NCBI GenBank assembly: GCA_019358945.1 | Contig: JAHHIE010000006.1 | Coordinates: forward strand, 103,074 to 167,073 | DNA from: Stenomitos rutilans HA7619-LM2 | GTDB lineage: Bacteria; Cyanobacteriota; Cyanobacteriia; Leptolyngbyales; Leptolyngbyaceae | DNA length: 64,000 nt | Reading direction: 5' to 3' | Shown: positions 49,283 through 57,736 of the stretch, piece after piece | Layout: every line of letters begins with the position of its first letter | Position numbering within the stretch: the first letter of the stretch is position 1 | Translations under genes and position numbers: made by a program | The notes under the pieces: generated by a model | What the model saw: only the letters and a program-made list of their open reading frames with translations | Database searches by the model: none | What the model was told of the DNA's origin: nothing

Positions 49283-50335
49283 CTAATGCGCTGCGATCGC
49301 CTGACGCGATCGTTCTTGAATAAACGACTCCACTAACGCCACATCCTCTTTACTGCCAATGATGAGTGGTGTCCGGGCGTGAAGTTTTTCTGGCACGGCA
49401 TCCAGAATGTCCTGAGTGCCCGTGCTGGCTCTGCCCCCAGCTTGTTCTGCCAAAAATGCCAGTGGAGCCGTCTCGTAAAGCAGTCGCAGCTTACCCTCTG
49501 GCTTTTTGACCGTGCCGGGGTAGAGAAACACACCACCCTGAAACAGAATGCGATGGAAGTCTCCGACCAAGGCGCCACTGTAGCGAGCGGTATAGCCCTC
49601 ATGCCGATGAACATAGCGAATGTAATCGCGGATAGACTCATCCCATTGCCAGAAGTTGCCCTCGTTAGTGCTGTAAACGGGACCATGCTCTGGCATCTGG
49701 ATATTTTCACTAGAGAGAATAAACTCGCCCAGGCTGGGATCAAGGGTAAAGGCGTGGACTCCTTTGCCGATCGAATACACCAGCACGGTACTGGGACCGT
49801 AGAGAATGTAACCCGCTGCAATCAACTTGCGTCCGCTTTGCAGTAGATCGCTCGCCGTACCGTCCAGATCGTCGCCTTCCTGCTGACGCACCGCAAAAAT
49901 CGAGCCGACGTTAATGTTGATATCAACATTTGAGGAACCGTCGATCGGGTCGTACAGTAACGTATAACGCCCCAATGGACAGTTTTCAGGAATGTAGTAA
50001 GGCTTCTCCATCTCTTCGGAAGCCAGACGGCAGACTAACCCGCTCTGCTTAAAGACGGCGATGAAGACCTCATTGGCATACACGTCCATCTTTTTAACGG
50101 ATTCACCCTGCACATTCTCGCTACCCGTAAAGCCCAGCGCTCCTTCCATTAGCCCTGCACGGCTGAGGCGACGAGCAATGAGCTTGCCTGCCAGCGCAAT
50201 GCGATTCATGATTGCGCTCAGATCCTGAGCATCGGCTGAGAACGTTTGCAGTTGCTGAAAAACGTGACGCGACAGTGTGGTGCAGTCGTGATCAAGCGCA
50301 TATTCGTAGTCTAGTGATTCGTAGGCTTCGACCAT
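49283..50335 (-). CDS. fbp: Class I fructose-1,6-bisphosphatase
   Basis: A 350-residue enzyme. Metal site [20 protein letters not shown], active-site EGNFWQWDE, and GGVFLYPGT with [26 protein letters not shown] seven bases before the ATG at 50335 fixes the start. It hydrolyses fructose-1,6-bisphosphate for gluconeogenesis and recycling of pentose phosphate products. It is the first gene of the cyanobacterial fbp-tal-zwf-opcA operon; the space to tal (91 bp) has CAACTAA-type repeats. Confidence 0.96.
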   Translation of the reverse strand: MVEAYESLDYEYALDHDCTTLSRHVFQQLQTFSADAQDLSAIMNRIALAGKLIARRLSRAGLMEGALGFTGSENVQGESVKKMDVYANEVFIAVFKQSGLVCRLASEEMEKPYYIPENCPLGRYTLLYDPIDGSSNVDININVGSIFAVRQQEGDDLDGTASDLLQSGRKLIAAGYILYGPSTVLVYSIGKGVHAFTLDPSLGEFILSSENIQMPEHGPVYSTNEGNFWQWDESIRDYIRYVHRHEGYTARYSGALVGDFHRILFQGGVFLYPGTVKKPEGKLRLLYETAPLAFLAEQAGGRASTGTQDILDAVPEKLHARTPLIIGSKEDVALVESFIQERSRQAIAAH

Positions 50336-50652
50336 TGGTTAACCTCCTGATAGCCGAGCTTGGTCGGAATGACTCCGCTTTATTATGCGGTATGATTCCA
50401 CCTTCTATCTTAGGAAGCCATGAGAAGATCGGCATTTCCTTTAGAACAACTACAGAAATGGACTACTGGCAGGTGTTGGAGAATACGGAGGAGAAGGCAG
50501 GAGGCAGAGGGCAGGAAGTAACGTTGTTGAGTCCACAGGCGAAAGCGAAATGTTTAGAAAAACACAGGCCAGTAGACCAGGTTGAGGAGATGAAGCCCCA
50601 AAAACAAACAGCGCGATCGCGCTGTTTGTTTTTGTTCAAAAAGGAGGTACTA
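50336..50652. other. Region upstream of fbp with bidirectional terminator
   Basis: An open plus-strand frame runs through here but it is partly antisense to fbp, includes GGAGGCAGAGGGCAGG repeats and spans the terminator, so I do not call it. The fbp promoter should lie at about 50340-50450. Confidence 0.6.
50601..50632. terminator. Perfect 14-bp hairpin, terminator-like in both directions
   Basis: AAAACAAACAGCGC (50601-50614), GATC loop, GCGCTGTTTGTTTT (50619-50632). The centre is a HIP1 octamer. A/T tracts on both sides suit rho-independent termination either way. It separates the small split gene from the region upstream of fbp. Confidence 0.75.
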
Positions 50653-51018
50653 ATGCCGAGCGGAATTACTTTTGAAATTAAGGCAGCGAGGCATGATGGC
50701 GACTATTTAAAGTTGAAAGACCTTAAGAGGGTTGAGGAAATTTCTCGCAATCTAGAAAAGGATCAATTATGGGGATGATGCATTCCAGAAGTTAAAGCCA
50801 CTTTTGACATCCATACAGGAACCGCTCAATTGGCTAATGGCTCCTATGCTTCAGAAGAAGCTTTCAAAGCAAACCCAGATTATGAGTACCTGAAGGAATT
50901 GGCCCTTAGAGATATTCTGATGTCTATAGATGTGCGGAGAAGATTCTTTAAAAGAGCCGTTGAAGAATACTATGAAGGTCGAAGTGAAATCTCTAGAGCA
51001 ATTTTTGATCCTTCATGA
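50653..51018 (+). pseudogene. Small gene interrupted by one in-frame UGA
   Basis: AAGGAGGT precedes ATG at 50653. The first part reads MPSGITFEIKAARHDGDYLK and ends KDQLWG at TGA (50776-50778). The same frame then continues without a further stop: CIPEVKATFDIHTGTAQLAN, SYASEEAFKANPDYEYLKEL, RFFKRAVEEYYEGRSE, to TGA at 51018. Both halves look protein-like, are AT-richer than neighbours and lack CGATCG sites, suggesting an acquired gene with a nonsense or frameshift lesion at GGGGATGATGC. A real 41-residue protein plus a separate 62-residue one (from TTG/ATG near 50830) is the alternative. Function unknown. Confidence 0.55.
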
Positions 51019-51170
51019 ACTAGGGAGATTCAACTTTTCAAGAGTGCTTAGACAATAATAAGACAATTTGCCAAAGCAAAAAATGATGCGTGTTGGGTTT
51101 TGTGCTTCAACCTAATCTACAAAATTCGCGATCGCTCTGAATCATCAAAGTTCACATCCTAGCGTCGGTA

Positions 51171-51818
51171 TTATGAGCTTTGAAATTGGCTCAACAACCA
51201 GGCTCCAACTTGTGACTGATCGGTTTCGCGACTACGACGAAGCGCTTCTTCTAACGTTGTTAGTTTGAGTCCAGGTAAGATTTGCGACTCGTCAATGCGT
51301 TGGGAACCTCGATCGCTGATCGCATAAGCCAAAACCTGAATATTCTGCACATCTAAGACCCAATATTCAGCAACTCCCAACTCTTCGTAGAGCGATCGCT
51401 TGATGCCTAAATCATCCAATAGCGTTGTCTTTGACACTTCGATCACTAAATCCGGCACTGGATACTGATTCAAGTTCACAATGTTCGTACCCGATGGAAT
51501 TGCCCGTGCATTCGTGCCAATGTAACACGACACATCTGGTTGACAGTCTTGCACCCCTTCCTTCCGATAGCTCACACTATCAAGCGCCGTAAGGGGAAGC
51601 TGCTTGACGATCGCAAAGAGTTCGATCGCCAGTAAAACAATTGTATGGTCTTGTCCATGATCAAACCCAACAGGCAGCATCTCTAGCCTCATGTGTCCCC
51701 GGTAATAGTACCCCTTTGCCTTCTCATAAACCGGATTTTCACTGAGTTGGGCATACTCTTTCCAAGGAGCGGCTACCCAGGTATCTGTCAGCCGTTGAGT
51801 TTGTAGTGGACTCATCAC
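51171..51818 (-). CDS. Uma2 family (DUF820) protein
   Basis: A 215-residue typical-length Uma2 protein with the PD-(D/E)XK-like core: LEMLPVGFDHGQDHTIVLLA, CQPDVSCYIG, VPDLVIEVSKTTLLDDLGIK (D...ExS...K), RSLYEELGVAEYWVLDVQN and a C-terminal helix. The acidic and Lys residues of the nuclease-like site appear intact. Unlike the other two copies it has no C-terminal coiled coil. Confidence 0.88.
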   Translation of the reverse strand: MMSPLQTQRLTDTWVAAPWKEYAQLSENPVYEKAKGYYYRGHMRLEMLPVGFDHGQDHTIVLLAIELFAIVKQLPLTALDSVSYRKEGVQDCQPDVSCYIGTNARAIPSGTNIVNLNQYPVPDLVIEVSKTTLLDDLGIKRSLYEELGVAEYWVLDVQNIQVLAYAISDRGSQRIDESQILPGLKLTTLEEALRRSRETDQSQVGAWLLSQFQSS

Positions 51819-51860
51819 TAGAGCTTGAAGTGGAGGTATTTCTAGAGTAGAACAAATGCT

Positions 51861-52946
51861 TTAAAAAAGACAGATAGAGGGTGGTCTGATGGGGCAAAGC
51901 GGTTGGTCGATCGCATTCTTTGCCAAAGCCAATTGCTCCAATTTTGTGAGCGATCGCAGTGCACTAACATCCGTCAAACGATTGTCCTCAAGATTCAATT
52001 CTCGGAGTTTGTTCAGTGAGCTTAAAGGCTTCAAGTCAGTAACATCGTTGTGGTTCAGGTTGAGTTGGGTCAACTGACGGAGAAGCTGCAACGGGCTGAG
52101 GTTGTCAATCTGATTATCGCTAAGAATTAGTTCTGACAGGTTAGTGAGCGATCGCAACGCCTCCAGATCGATGATTTCATTCTCGCCAAGATTTAATTCG
52201 ATTAATCGGGTGAGTCTACTGAGCGGCGTGAGATCGCTGATGCGGTTGCGACGTAGACCGAGAATAACCAGGTATTGCAATGGTTCTAACGGGCTAATAT
52301 CATCGATTCGATTGTCGCTCAGCAGAAGGGTTGTCAGGTTAGTGAGCGATCGCAACGGGCTAATGTCATCAATGCGATTGCCAATCAGAAACAGATCGCT
52401 AAGTTCGATCAGCGGTTCAAGCGGTTCAAGATTGGTGACGCGGTTTTTGATGAGGAAGAGGGCGGTGAGTTTTGTCAGCGATCGCAACGGACGGAGATCG
52501 CTTACCCGATTTTCACTCAGGTAGAGTGCAGTCAGATTCGTCAGTGCGCTCAACGGGCTGAGATCCACGATCTGGTTTTGATCTAATCTCAGTACGGTAA
52601 GGCGAGTGAGCGATCGCAGCGGGCTAAGGTCAACCAGATGATGATCCGTAAGTTCTAGCGTAGTGAGGCGTGAAAGCGCTTGGTTTGCCTGGAGACAGCT
52701 AGCGGTCTGCGCGCTCTGCAACAATACAGCGATCGTGTGCGCTGTCGTAGCAGGTAGGCTCGATCGCTGCAAGCAGAGATCGGTGAACGTGGGAGGCTGT
52801 CCAGGTAAGGGTTGTGCCAGAGCAACTGGTGTGATCCAAACAAGATAGAGGCAGAGAATGCTACTGAGGGCGATCGTGGCACGTTTGCGGAAAGGCACTC
52901 CAATCGTCCTCTTTGCTGTCACACACACGGGCAAAACGCTCGTCAT
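51861..52946 (-). CDS. Secreted leucine-rich-repeat protein
   Basis: A 361-residue exported LRR protein. The start at 52946 (after GGTGGA) gives MTSVLPVCVTAKRTIGVPFR then RKRATIALSSILCLYLVW and ALA, a signal peptide (~20-46). A short Cys-containing cap (FTDLCLQRSSLP...ASCLQANQALS) precedes about eleven 22-residue repeats of SDS22/internalin type (for example LTNLTALYLSENRVSDLRPL). A Cys pair closes the end (PLCPIRPPSICLF). The frame is open to 53033, where it would touch the divergent start codon, so the shorter start is preferred. Ligand unknown. Confidence 0.88.
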   Translation of the reverse strand: MTSVLPVCVTAKRTIGVPFRKRATIALSSILCLYLVWITPVALAQPLPGQPPTFTDLCLQRSSLPATTAHTIAVLLQSAQTASCLQANQALSRLTTLELTDHHLVDLSPLRSLTRLTVLRLDQNQIVDLSPLSALTNLTALYLSENRVSDLRPLRSLTKLTALFLIKNRVTNLEPLEPLIELSDLFLIGNRIDDISPLRSLTNLTTLLLSDNRIDDISPLEPLQYLVILGLRRNRISDLTPLSRLTRLIELNLGENEIIDLEALRSLTNLSELILSDNQIDNLSPLQLLRQLTQLNLNHNDVTDLKPLSSLNKLRELNLEDNRLTDVSALRSLTKLEQLALAKNAIDQPLCPIRPPSICLF

Positions 52947-53031
52947 GATTTTCCACCAGGGTTCCCTGACAGGTGCTAACGAACGATCGACCACGGGCAT
53001 ACTAACGACGGTCATCCATCCGCGCTCTGTC

Positions 53032-55413
53032 ATGCTATCTCTGCTTTACCCACTGCTGCTGGTTGTTCTCATCTACGCCTTTCCCTATTTCATTGTCTAT
53101 CTGCGAACGCGCCAAACAACATTTCCCTATGCCCGGTTTCAGCGGCAAGACATCGAAGCCGTTCCCGATCACCTCAAAGAAACGGTGCAACCTGCGATCG
53201 TCGCCTTAGAAACCCTGGGCTTTGAGTTCTGCACCTATCATCAGACTGAGCGCTCCGAGGGCAATCACGTTTGGTATAGCCTGCTCCAGCATGAGGCGTG
53301 TCAGACCTATGCCGGGGTTGAAGTACGACAGCCCTACAATGCCACTGCTCCATTTAGCTTTGGCTTTTCGACCTTCTTTGCCGATGGCACCCGATTCATG
53401 ACGGGCAACAACAAGCTCTACGGGTTTTTTAGCGACAATCCTCAAGATATCCTACAGGCGATCGAAGATGCTTCCTTAGAAACGCTGTGGCAGGCGCACA
53501 AAGACAAACTGGCGGCGCTATGCCAAACCAAAACACCGCTCAATCTAACGCCTGACGGGTTTGTTGAAACGTTTGAGGCGCATGAGAGGGAGAACATTAA
53601 CCGCCTGGGGAAGGCTGGAGAAGTTCATTTAGTTGAAGACGATCGCGGCTACCGTCTCACAAATTGGGTGGCGTTCACTGCTGTGCTGAAAGTGGCACGC
53701 GGACGGTATAAAAGGTCGAGTAAAAAGCAGACCGGGCAGCAGGACGCGGGCGCAACGCTGACAACCGATGCCGCGATCGCCCTTGATCTGGCAGAATTTC
53801 AGCAGTTGCAGGGAAGGCAAAAGGGGCTATTCTCTCGCAAAGCAAAGGTGTGGCTCTTGCTGAGCAGCCTCGCTCTGTTTGCCGTGAGCTACACGCAACT
53901 GTTTAGCTGGGAGACGCTGCTGATTTTTGTCGGCGTGATTTTGTTCCACGAAGGGGGGCATCTGGTTGCCATGAAGCTGTCGGGCTACCAGGATACCACC
54001 GTCTTCTTTGTGCCATTCTTGGGTGCGCTGGCAACCGCTCGGAACGATGATGCTACGCTGACGCAAAAATTCTGGGTGTCGCTGGCAGGTCCACTACCGG
54101 GATTGGTGCTGGGCATTGGGTTAGCGATTCTGATCGGTGATCATGCTCTCTCTGGCTCAGATGCCAATGCCTATCCAGACTGGGTGCATACCACCAGCAT
54201 GATCCTGATTTCCTTGAATCTATTCAACCTGCTGCCTGTTTACCCGTTGGATGGTGGGCAAATTGCAAACCTGCTGCTGTTTTCTCGTCATCCCTATCTG
54301 GCAGTGGTGTTTCAAAGTATCGGCGTGCTGCTGCTCATGCTGTTGGGCTTGGGGCAGCCTCCGTTTCTGGTGTTTGCAGCCTTAATTGCGCTGACGATTC
54401 CCACGAGCTTTCGGGTTGCCAAGCTGCGAAAAAAACTGGCTTCTGTACCCGTGGGCGATCGCAATCAGCTCCTACACGCCATTTTCACCTTACTCCAGCA
54501 AAACGGCTTTGGCACGAAACCCTTTGCCAAACGTTATGCCTTAGCGCTCAGCCTGGTCGAAAGCCACCGGGAAACCAAAGCCAAACGATGCACCAGAGCA
54601 GGGTTGGCGGGTTTATATCTGTTTACCTTACTGGGAGGCATTATTGGCACCCTCTATGCGTTGATCCCTGATGTCAACCTCCTCATGAGTATGGTCAGCT
54701 ATTACACACAAAACCCCAAAGAGGCGTACCAGCAGAAGCTTAAGCGAGATATTGAAAGTGCCGATAAAGTATTGAGCGTGAATCCAAATGATGTCGATGC
54801 TTACCTCAGAAGGGGCAAAGCACACCGACAATTGCATGAAGACGCAGCGGCAAAGCAAGATTACGACCAGGCAGTGCGGCTAGATCTCAAAAATACCCAT
54901 GCTTATTTGGAACGCGCCCAGTTTCGTCTACAGCTTCGGGATACTCAAGGCGCGATCGCCGATTACACCCAAATTCTACGTCTTGATCCGCACAGTAGCG
55001 ATGTCTATTTCAGACGGGCAGGTGCTTATCTTGCGCTCAAAAACCAGCAAAAAGCGCTTCAAGATTACGACCACGTTTTGCGCTTAGATCCACAAAATAT
55101 TCGCGCTTATCTCAGCCGAGGGTATGCCTATCAAGCCATGAAAAACTATCGAAGCGCGATCGCAGATTTCAACCAAATTTTGCGGTTAGATCCTCAGAAT
55201 TTATCCGCATACTTTGCACGCGCAGATGCACTTTATGAGTTGAAAGATTACAAGAGCGCGATCGCCGATGCTAATCAAATTATTCAGCAAGATCCCAATT
55301 TGTCAGATGCTTACGATCTGCGCGGCAAAGTTCGGTTGAAGATGGGAGATTCGCAAGGGGCGATCGCGGATCAGCAAAAGGCGAAGACGATTGAAGACGG
55401 ACAATTAGACTAA
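53032..55413 (+). CDS. Site-2-type (M50) membrane metalloprotease fused to TPR repeats
   Basis: A 793-residue protein; start ATG at 53032 gives the membrane segment MLSLLYPLLLVVLIYAFPYF. After ~270 residues of cytosolic domain come more helices with zinc motif LLIFVGVILFHEGGHLVAMK (HEGGH at ~306-310), loop FFVPFLGALATA, and NLFNLLPVYPLDGGQIANLL supplying the third ligand Asp. Residues ~575-793 are five to six TPR units (DAYLRRGKAHRQLHEDAAAK; AYLERAQFRLQLRDTQGAIA; VYFRRAGAYLALKNQQKALQ; AYLSRGYAYQAMKNYRSAIA; AYFARADALYELKDYKSAIA). An intramembrane protease with a C-terminal protein-binding array is an uncommon fusion. Divergent from the LRR gene. Confidence 0.9.
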   Translation: MLSLLYPLLLVVLIYAFPYFIVYLRTRQTTFPYARFQRQDIEAVPDHLKETVQPAIVALETLGFEFCTYHQTERSEGNHVWYSLLQHEACQTYAGVEVRQPYNATAPFSFGFSTFFADGTRFMTGNNKLYGFFSDNPQDILQAIEDASLETLWQAHKDKLAALCQTKTPLNLTPDGFVETFEAHERENINRLGKAGEVHLVEDDRGYRLTNWVAFTAVLKVARGRYKRSSKKQTGQQDAGATLTTDAAIALDLAEFQQLQGRQKGLFSRKAKVWLLLSSLALFAVSYTQLFSWETLLIFVGVILFHEGGHLVAMKLSGYQDTTVFFVPFLGALATARNDDATLTQKFWVSLAGPLPGLVLGIGLAILIGDHALSGSDANAYPDWVHTTSMILISLNLFNLLPVYPLDGGQIANLLLFSRHPYLAVVFQSIGVLLLMLLGLGQPPFLVFAALIALTIPTSFRVAKLRKKLASVPVGDRNQLLHAIFTLLQQNGFGTKPFAKRYALALSLVESHRETKAKRCTRAGLAGLYLFTLLGGIIGTLYALIPDVNLLMSMVSYYTQNPKEAYQQKLKRDIESADKVLSVNPNDVDAYLRRGKAHRQLHEDAAAKQDYDQAVRLDLKNTHAYLERAQFRLQLRDTQGAIADYTQILRLDPHSSDVYFRRAGAYLALKNQQKALQDYDHVLRLDPQNIRAYLSRGYAYQAMKNYRSAIADFNQILRLDPQNLSAYFARADALYELKDYKSAIADANQIIQQDPNLSDAYDLRGKVRLKMGDSQGAIADQQKAKTIEDGQLD

Positions 55414-55497
55414 CGCCTATTTTTGCCCGAAACGTCCGATGTTTGAGTGTAGAACTGTTGTGTAAGACCCTTATTAACTACGGTGACTGCGAACCTC

Positions 55498-56751
55498 ATG
55501 CTGAAATTATCTGTGCGCGTTTTGTTCTGTGCTGCGCTGCTTCTGCTTGCGCTCTGGGTGCCCCGCACTCTAGCCGTTGAAACGCCGCCTGCGATCGAAC
55601 CCTTCTTGATAGCAGGCAAGTTTGCCGAAGGTGAAGCCGCGATGCTGGCACGACTAAAGGCACAACCAGAGGATGATCAGGTGCGGTTCAGTCTGGGGGT
55701 CACGCAGTTGATGAGTGGTGTGGAACGGTTGACGCAATCGCTCTATCGCTATGGCTTGCGCCGCAACGCGCTGACGGGTATGTTGCCCTTTCTGCGTCTG
55801 CCGATACCAGAAAATCCTAACCCTCAGGTCATTCGGTATGAAGACACGCGGCAAATCCTCCAGACATTTTTGAATGATCTGGCAACCGTTCGTACCACAC
55901 TGGCACCCATCAAAGATCCTGCGATCAAACTACCGCTAAGGCTTGGACTCATCCGGCTCGATTTGAATGGTAATGGCAAGCTTGAATCAACAGAATCGTT
56001 GTGGCGCATTTTTGCTGCTATTAATCGGCTGCGCGTCACGGAACAGCAGGCGAAGAGCTTTACGATCGCCTTTGATACCGCTGATACCATCTGGTTGCAG
56101 GGCTACACCAATCTATTCGGCGCGATCGGTGAATTTGCCCTGGCGCATGATGGGCAGGAGTTTTTTAACGCATTGGCGCATGTGGTCTTTACGAAACCAG
56201 AGACACCATACAAATTTCTAGTCGATGGTCGTCCAGAACAGAATCCCTACAGCTTTGGCGGCATCGATTTTGTAGATATTGTGGCGTTTGTGCATCTGCT
56301 ACGCTTTCCTGTCGCTGAACCCCAGCGGATGACAACCGCCTTGCAGTATTTGCAGACCACTACAGCGCTAAGCCGTCAATCGTGGAAGCTGATTGCTGCT
56401 GAGAAGGATAACGATCGCGAATGGCTCCCTAATCCTAAACAAACAGGCGTGATTCCGAATGCACGCGTCACCCAGGCGATGATTGATGGCTGGCTAGCCT
56501 TTTTAGATGAAGCGGATGGTTTGCTAGAAGGTAAGACGCTCGTACCATTCTGGCGTGCACGCGAAATAAGAGGAGTCAATCTCCGCAAAGCCTTTCTAGA
56601 GCCACGCACAATGGATGTCGTGCTATGGCTGCAAGGAGCAGCCGCCGCACCGTATTTAGAAATGGGCAAGATGACCGATCGGGTTGTGTGGACACAACTC
56701 ATCCAGGTCTTTCGCGGGCAATTTTTTGGCTTTGCCGCCTGGTTCAATTAA
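55498..56751 (+). CDS. Secreted protein with EF-hand-like loop, unknown function
   Basis: A 417-residue exported protein: signal MLKLSVRVLFCAALLLLALW with cleavage near TLAVE. The next ~60 residues are TPR-like (AGKFAEGEAAMLARLKAQPE). Residues ~150-170 (IRLDLNGNGKLESTESL) fit a DxNxNGxxxxxE calcium loop. The remainder is helical and not recognised. The start is uncertain: ATG 55498 is preferred to GTG 55483 and neither has a clear ribosome site. It follows the M50-TPR gene by 84 bp on the same strand and may be co-transcribed. Confidence 0.75.
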   Translation: MLKLSVRVLFCAALLLLALWVPRTLAVETPPAIEPFLIAGKFAEGEAAMLARLKAQPEDDQVRFSLGVTQLMSGVERLTQSLYRYGLRRNALTGMLPFLRLPIPENPNPQVIRYEDTRQILQTFLNDLATVRTTLAPIKDPAIKLPLRLGLIRLDLNGNGKLESTESLWRIFAAINRLRVTEQQAKSFTIAFDTADTIWLQGYTNLFGAIGEFALAHDGQEFFNALAHVVFTKPETPYKFLVDGRPEQNPYSFGGIDFVDIVAFVHLLRFPVAEPQRMTTALQYLQTTTALSRQSWKLIAAEKDNDREWLPNPKQTGVIPNARVTQAMIDGWLAFLDEADGLLEGKTLVPFWRAREIRGVNLRKAFLEPRTMDVVLWLQGAAAAPYLEMGKMTDRVVWTQLIQVFRGQFFGFAAWFN

Positions 56752-56971
56752 GGTGATTTACCGGAAAAACCTTTGGAGTGGATTACTCAAGTGCAGATGC
56801 CGGAGGTAGCTCACAAAAGATCCTGTTTCCGGGTGATAGTTCTGCTGACACACCGTCCGATTCAGAGGAATCGGTTAAACTAACCCAGCTAGAATGATCA
56901 AAAGACTCATTGCGTGCGTTCTTCAACCGGACTGAATCTGGAAAACTGGGGCACAGAGGCAGTAGAACCCT

Positions 56972-57667
56972 ATGACAACACTCTTACCGCATCGTCCACC
57001 CACTGAACCCTTTTACCCAACTGGTGATGGTGAACCTGTGGCCGAAACTTATGATCATTTCTATGTACTGGCGATCGTCTTAGAAGTATTGCGTCAGTTT
57101 CTCGTCGATCGACAGGCAACGGTGTTAGGCAATCAGTTTCTCTACTATGCCCAGGGGTTTCCGCGCCTGCGAACGGCTCCTGATGTCATGGTGATTTTTG
57201 ATGTGCCTCCTGGTGGGCGAGACAACTATAAAATCTGGGAAGAAGGGCAGGTGCCTGCGGTGATCTTTGAAATGACTTCTAAAGGCACTCGGCAGCAGGA
57301 TGAAGGCTTCAAGAAAACGCTCTACGAACAGCTTGGAGTGCAGGAATACTGGCAGTTTGACCCAAAAGGAGAATGGATACCCGAACAGTTGCGAGGCTAT
57401 CGTCTGCGAGGAGAGACATACGAACTCATTACAGACGCTCAAAGTCAGCCCTTACAGTTGCGACTAGCCGTGGATGGCAAGCTGATTGCCTTTTATCGCC
57501 TAGATACTGGAGAAAAGCTACTCATTCCAGATGAATTAGCGACTGCCTTAGCCCAACAAACAGCCGCTTTGCAACAAGCGGAAACACAGACGGAGCAAGA
57601 ACGCCAGCGAGCAGAAAGACTGGCGGCACGACTGCGAGAACTAGGAGAAGACCCAGAAGGGCTTTGA
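56972..57667 (+). CDS. Uma2 family (DUF820) protein with coiled-coil tail
   Basis: A 231-residue Uma2 protein: RTAPDVMVIFDVPPGGRDNY, AVIFEMTSKGTRQQDEGFKK, TLYEQLGVQEYWQFDPKGEW, and a C-terminal coiled coil (LAQQTAALQQAETQTEQERQ then RAERLAARLRELGEDPE). The D, E and K positions of the nuclease-like core are present. The tail closely resembles that of the copy at 1395-2111. Confidence 0.88.
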   Translation: MTTLLPHRPPTEPFYPTGDGEPVAETYDHFYVLAIVLEVLRQFLVDRQATVLGNQFLYYAQGFPRLRTAPDVMVIFDVPPGGRDNYKIWEEGQVPAVIFEMTSKGTRQQDEGFKKTLYEQLGVQEYWQFDPKGEWIPEQLRGYRLRGETYELITDAQSQPLQLRLAVDGKLIAFYRLDTGEKLLIPDELATALAQQTAALQQAETQTEQERQRAERLAARLRELGEDPEGL

Positions 57668-57736
57668 GGGGCGATCGCACGTTTGGCTTTGAGATTTTCT
57701 AATCTCTAAGCGCAACTATGCGCCCCTACAAGCCAC

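Noticed and set aside
50212..50778. 188-residue plus-strand open frame
   Set aside because: It starts antisense to fbp, crosses polypurine repeats and a perfect terminator hairpin. Only its last 41 codons, with their own ribosome site, look real.
50776..50778. UGA as selenocysteine
   Set aside because: No SECIS-like hairpin seen and no known selenoprotein context; a nonsense or frameshift lesion is simpler.
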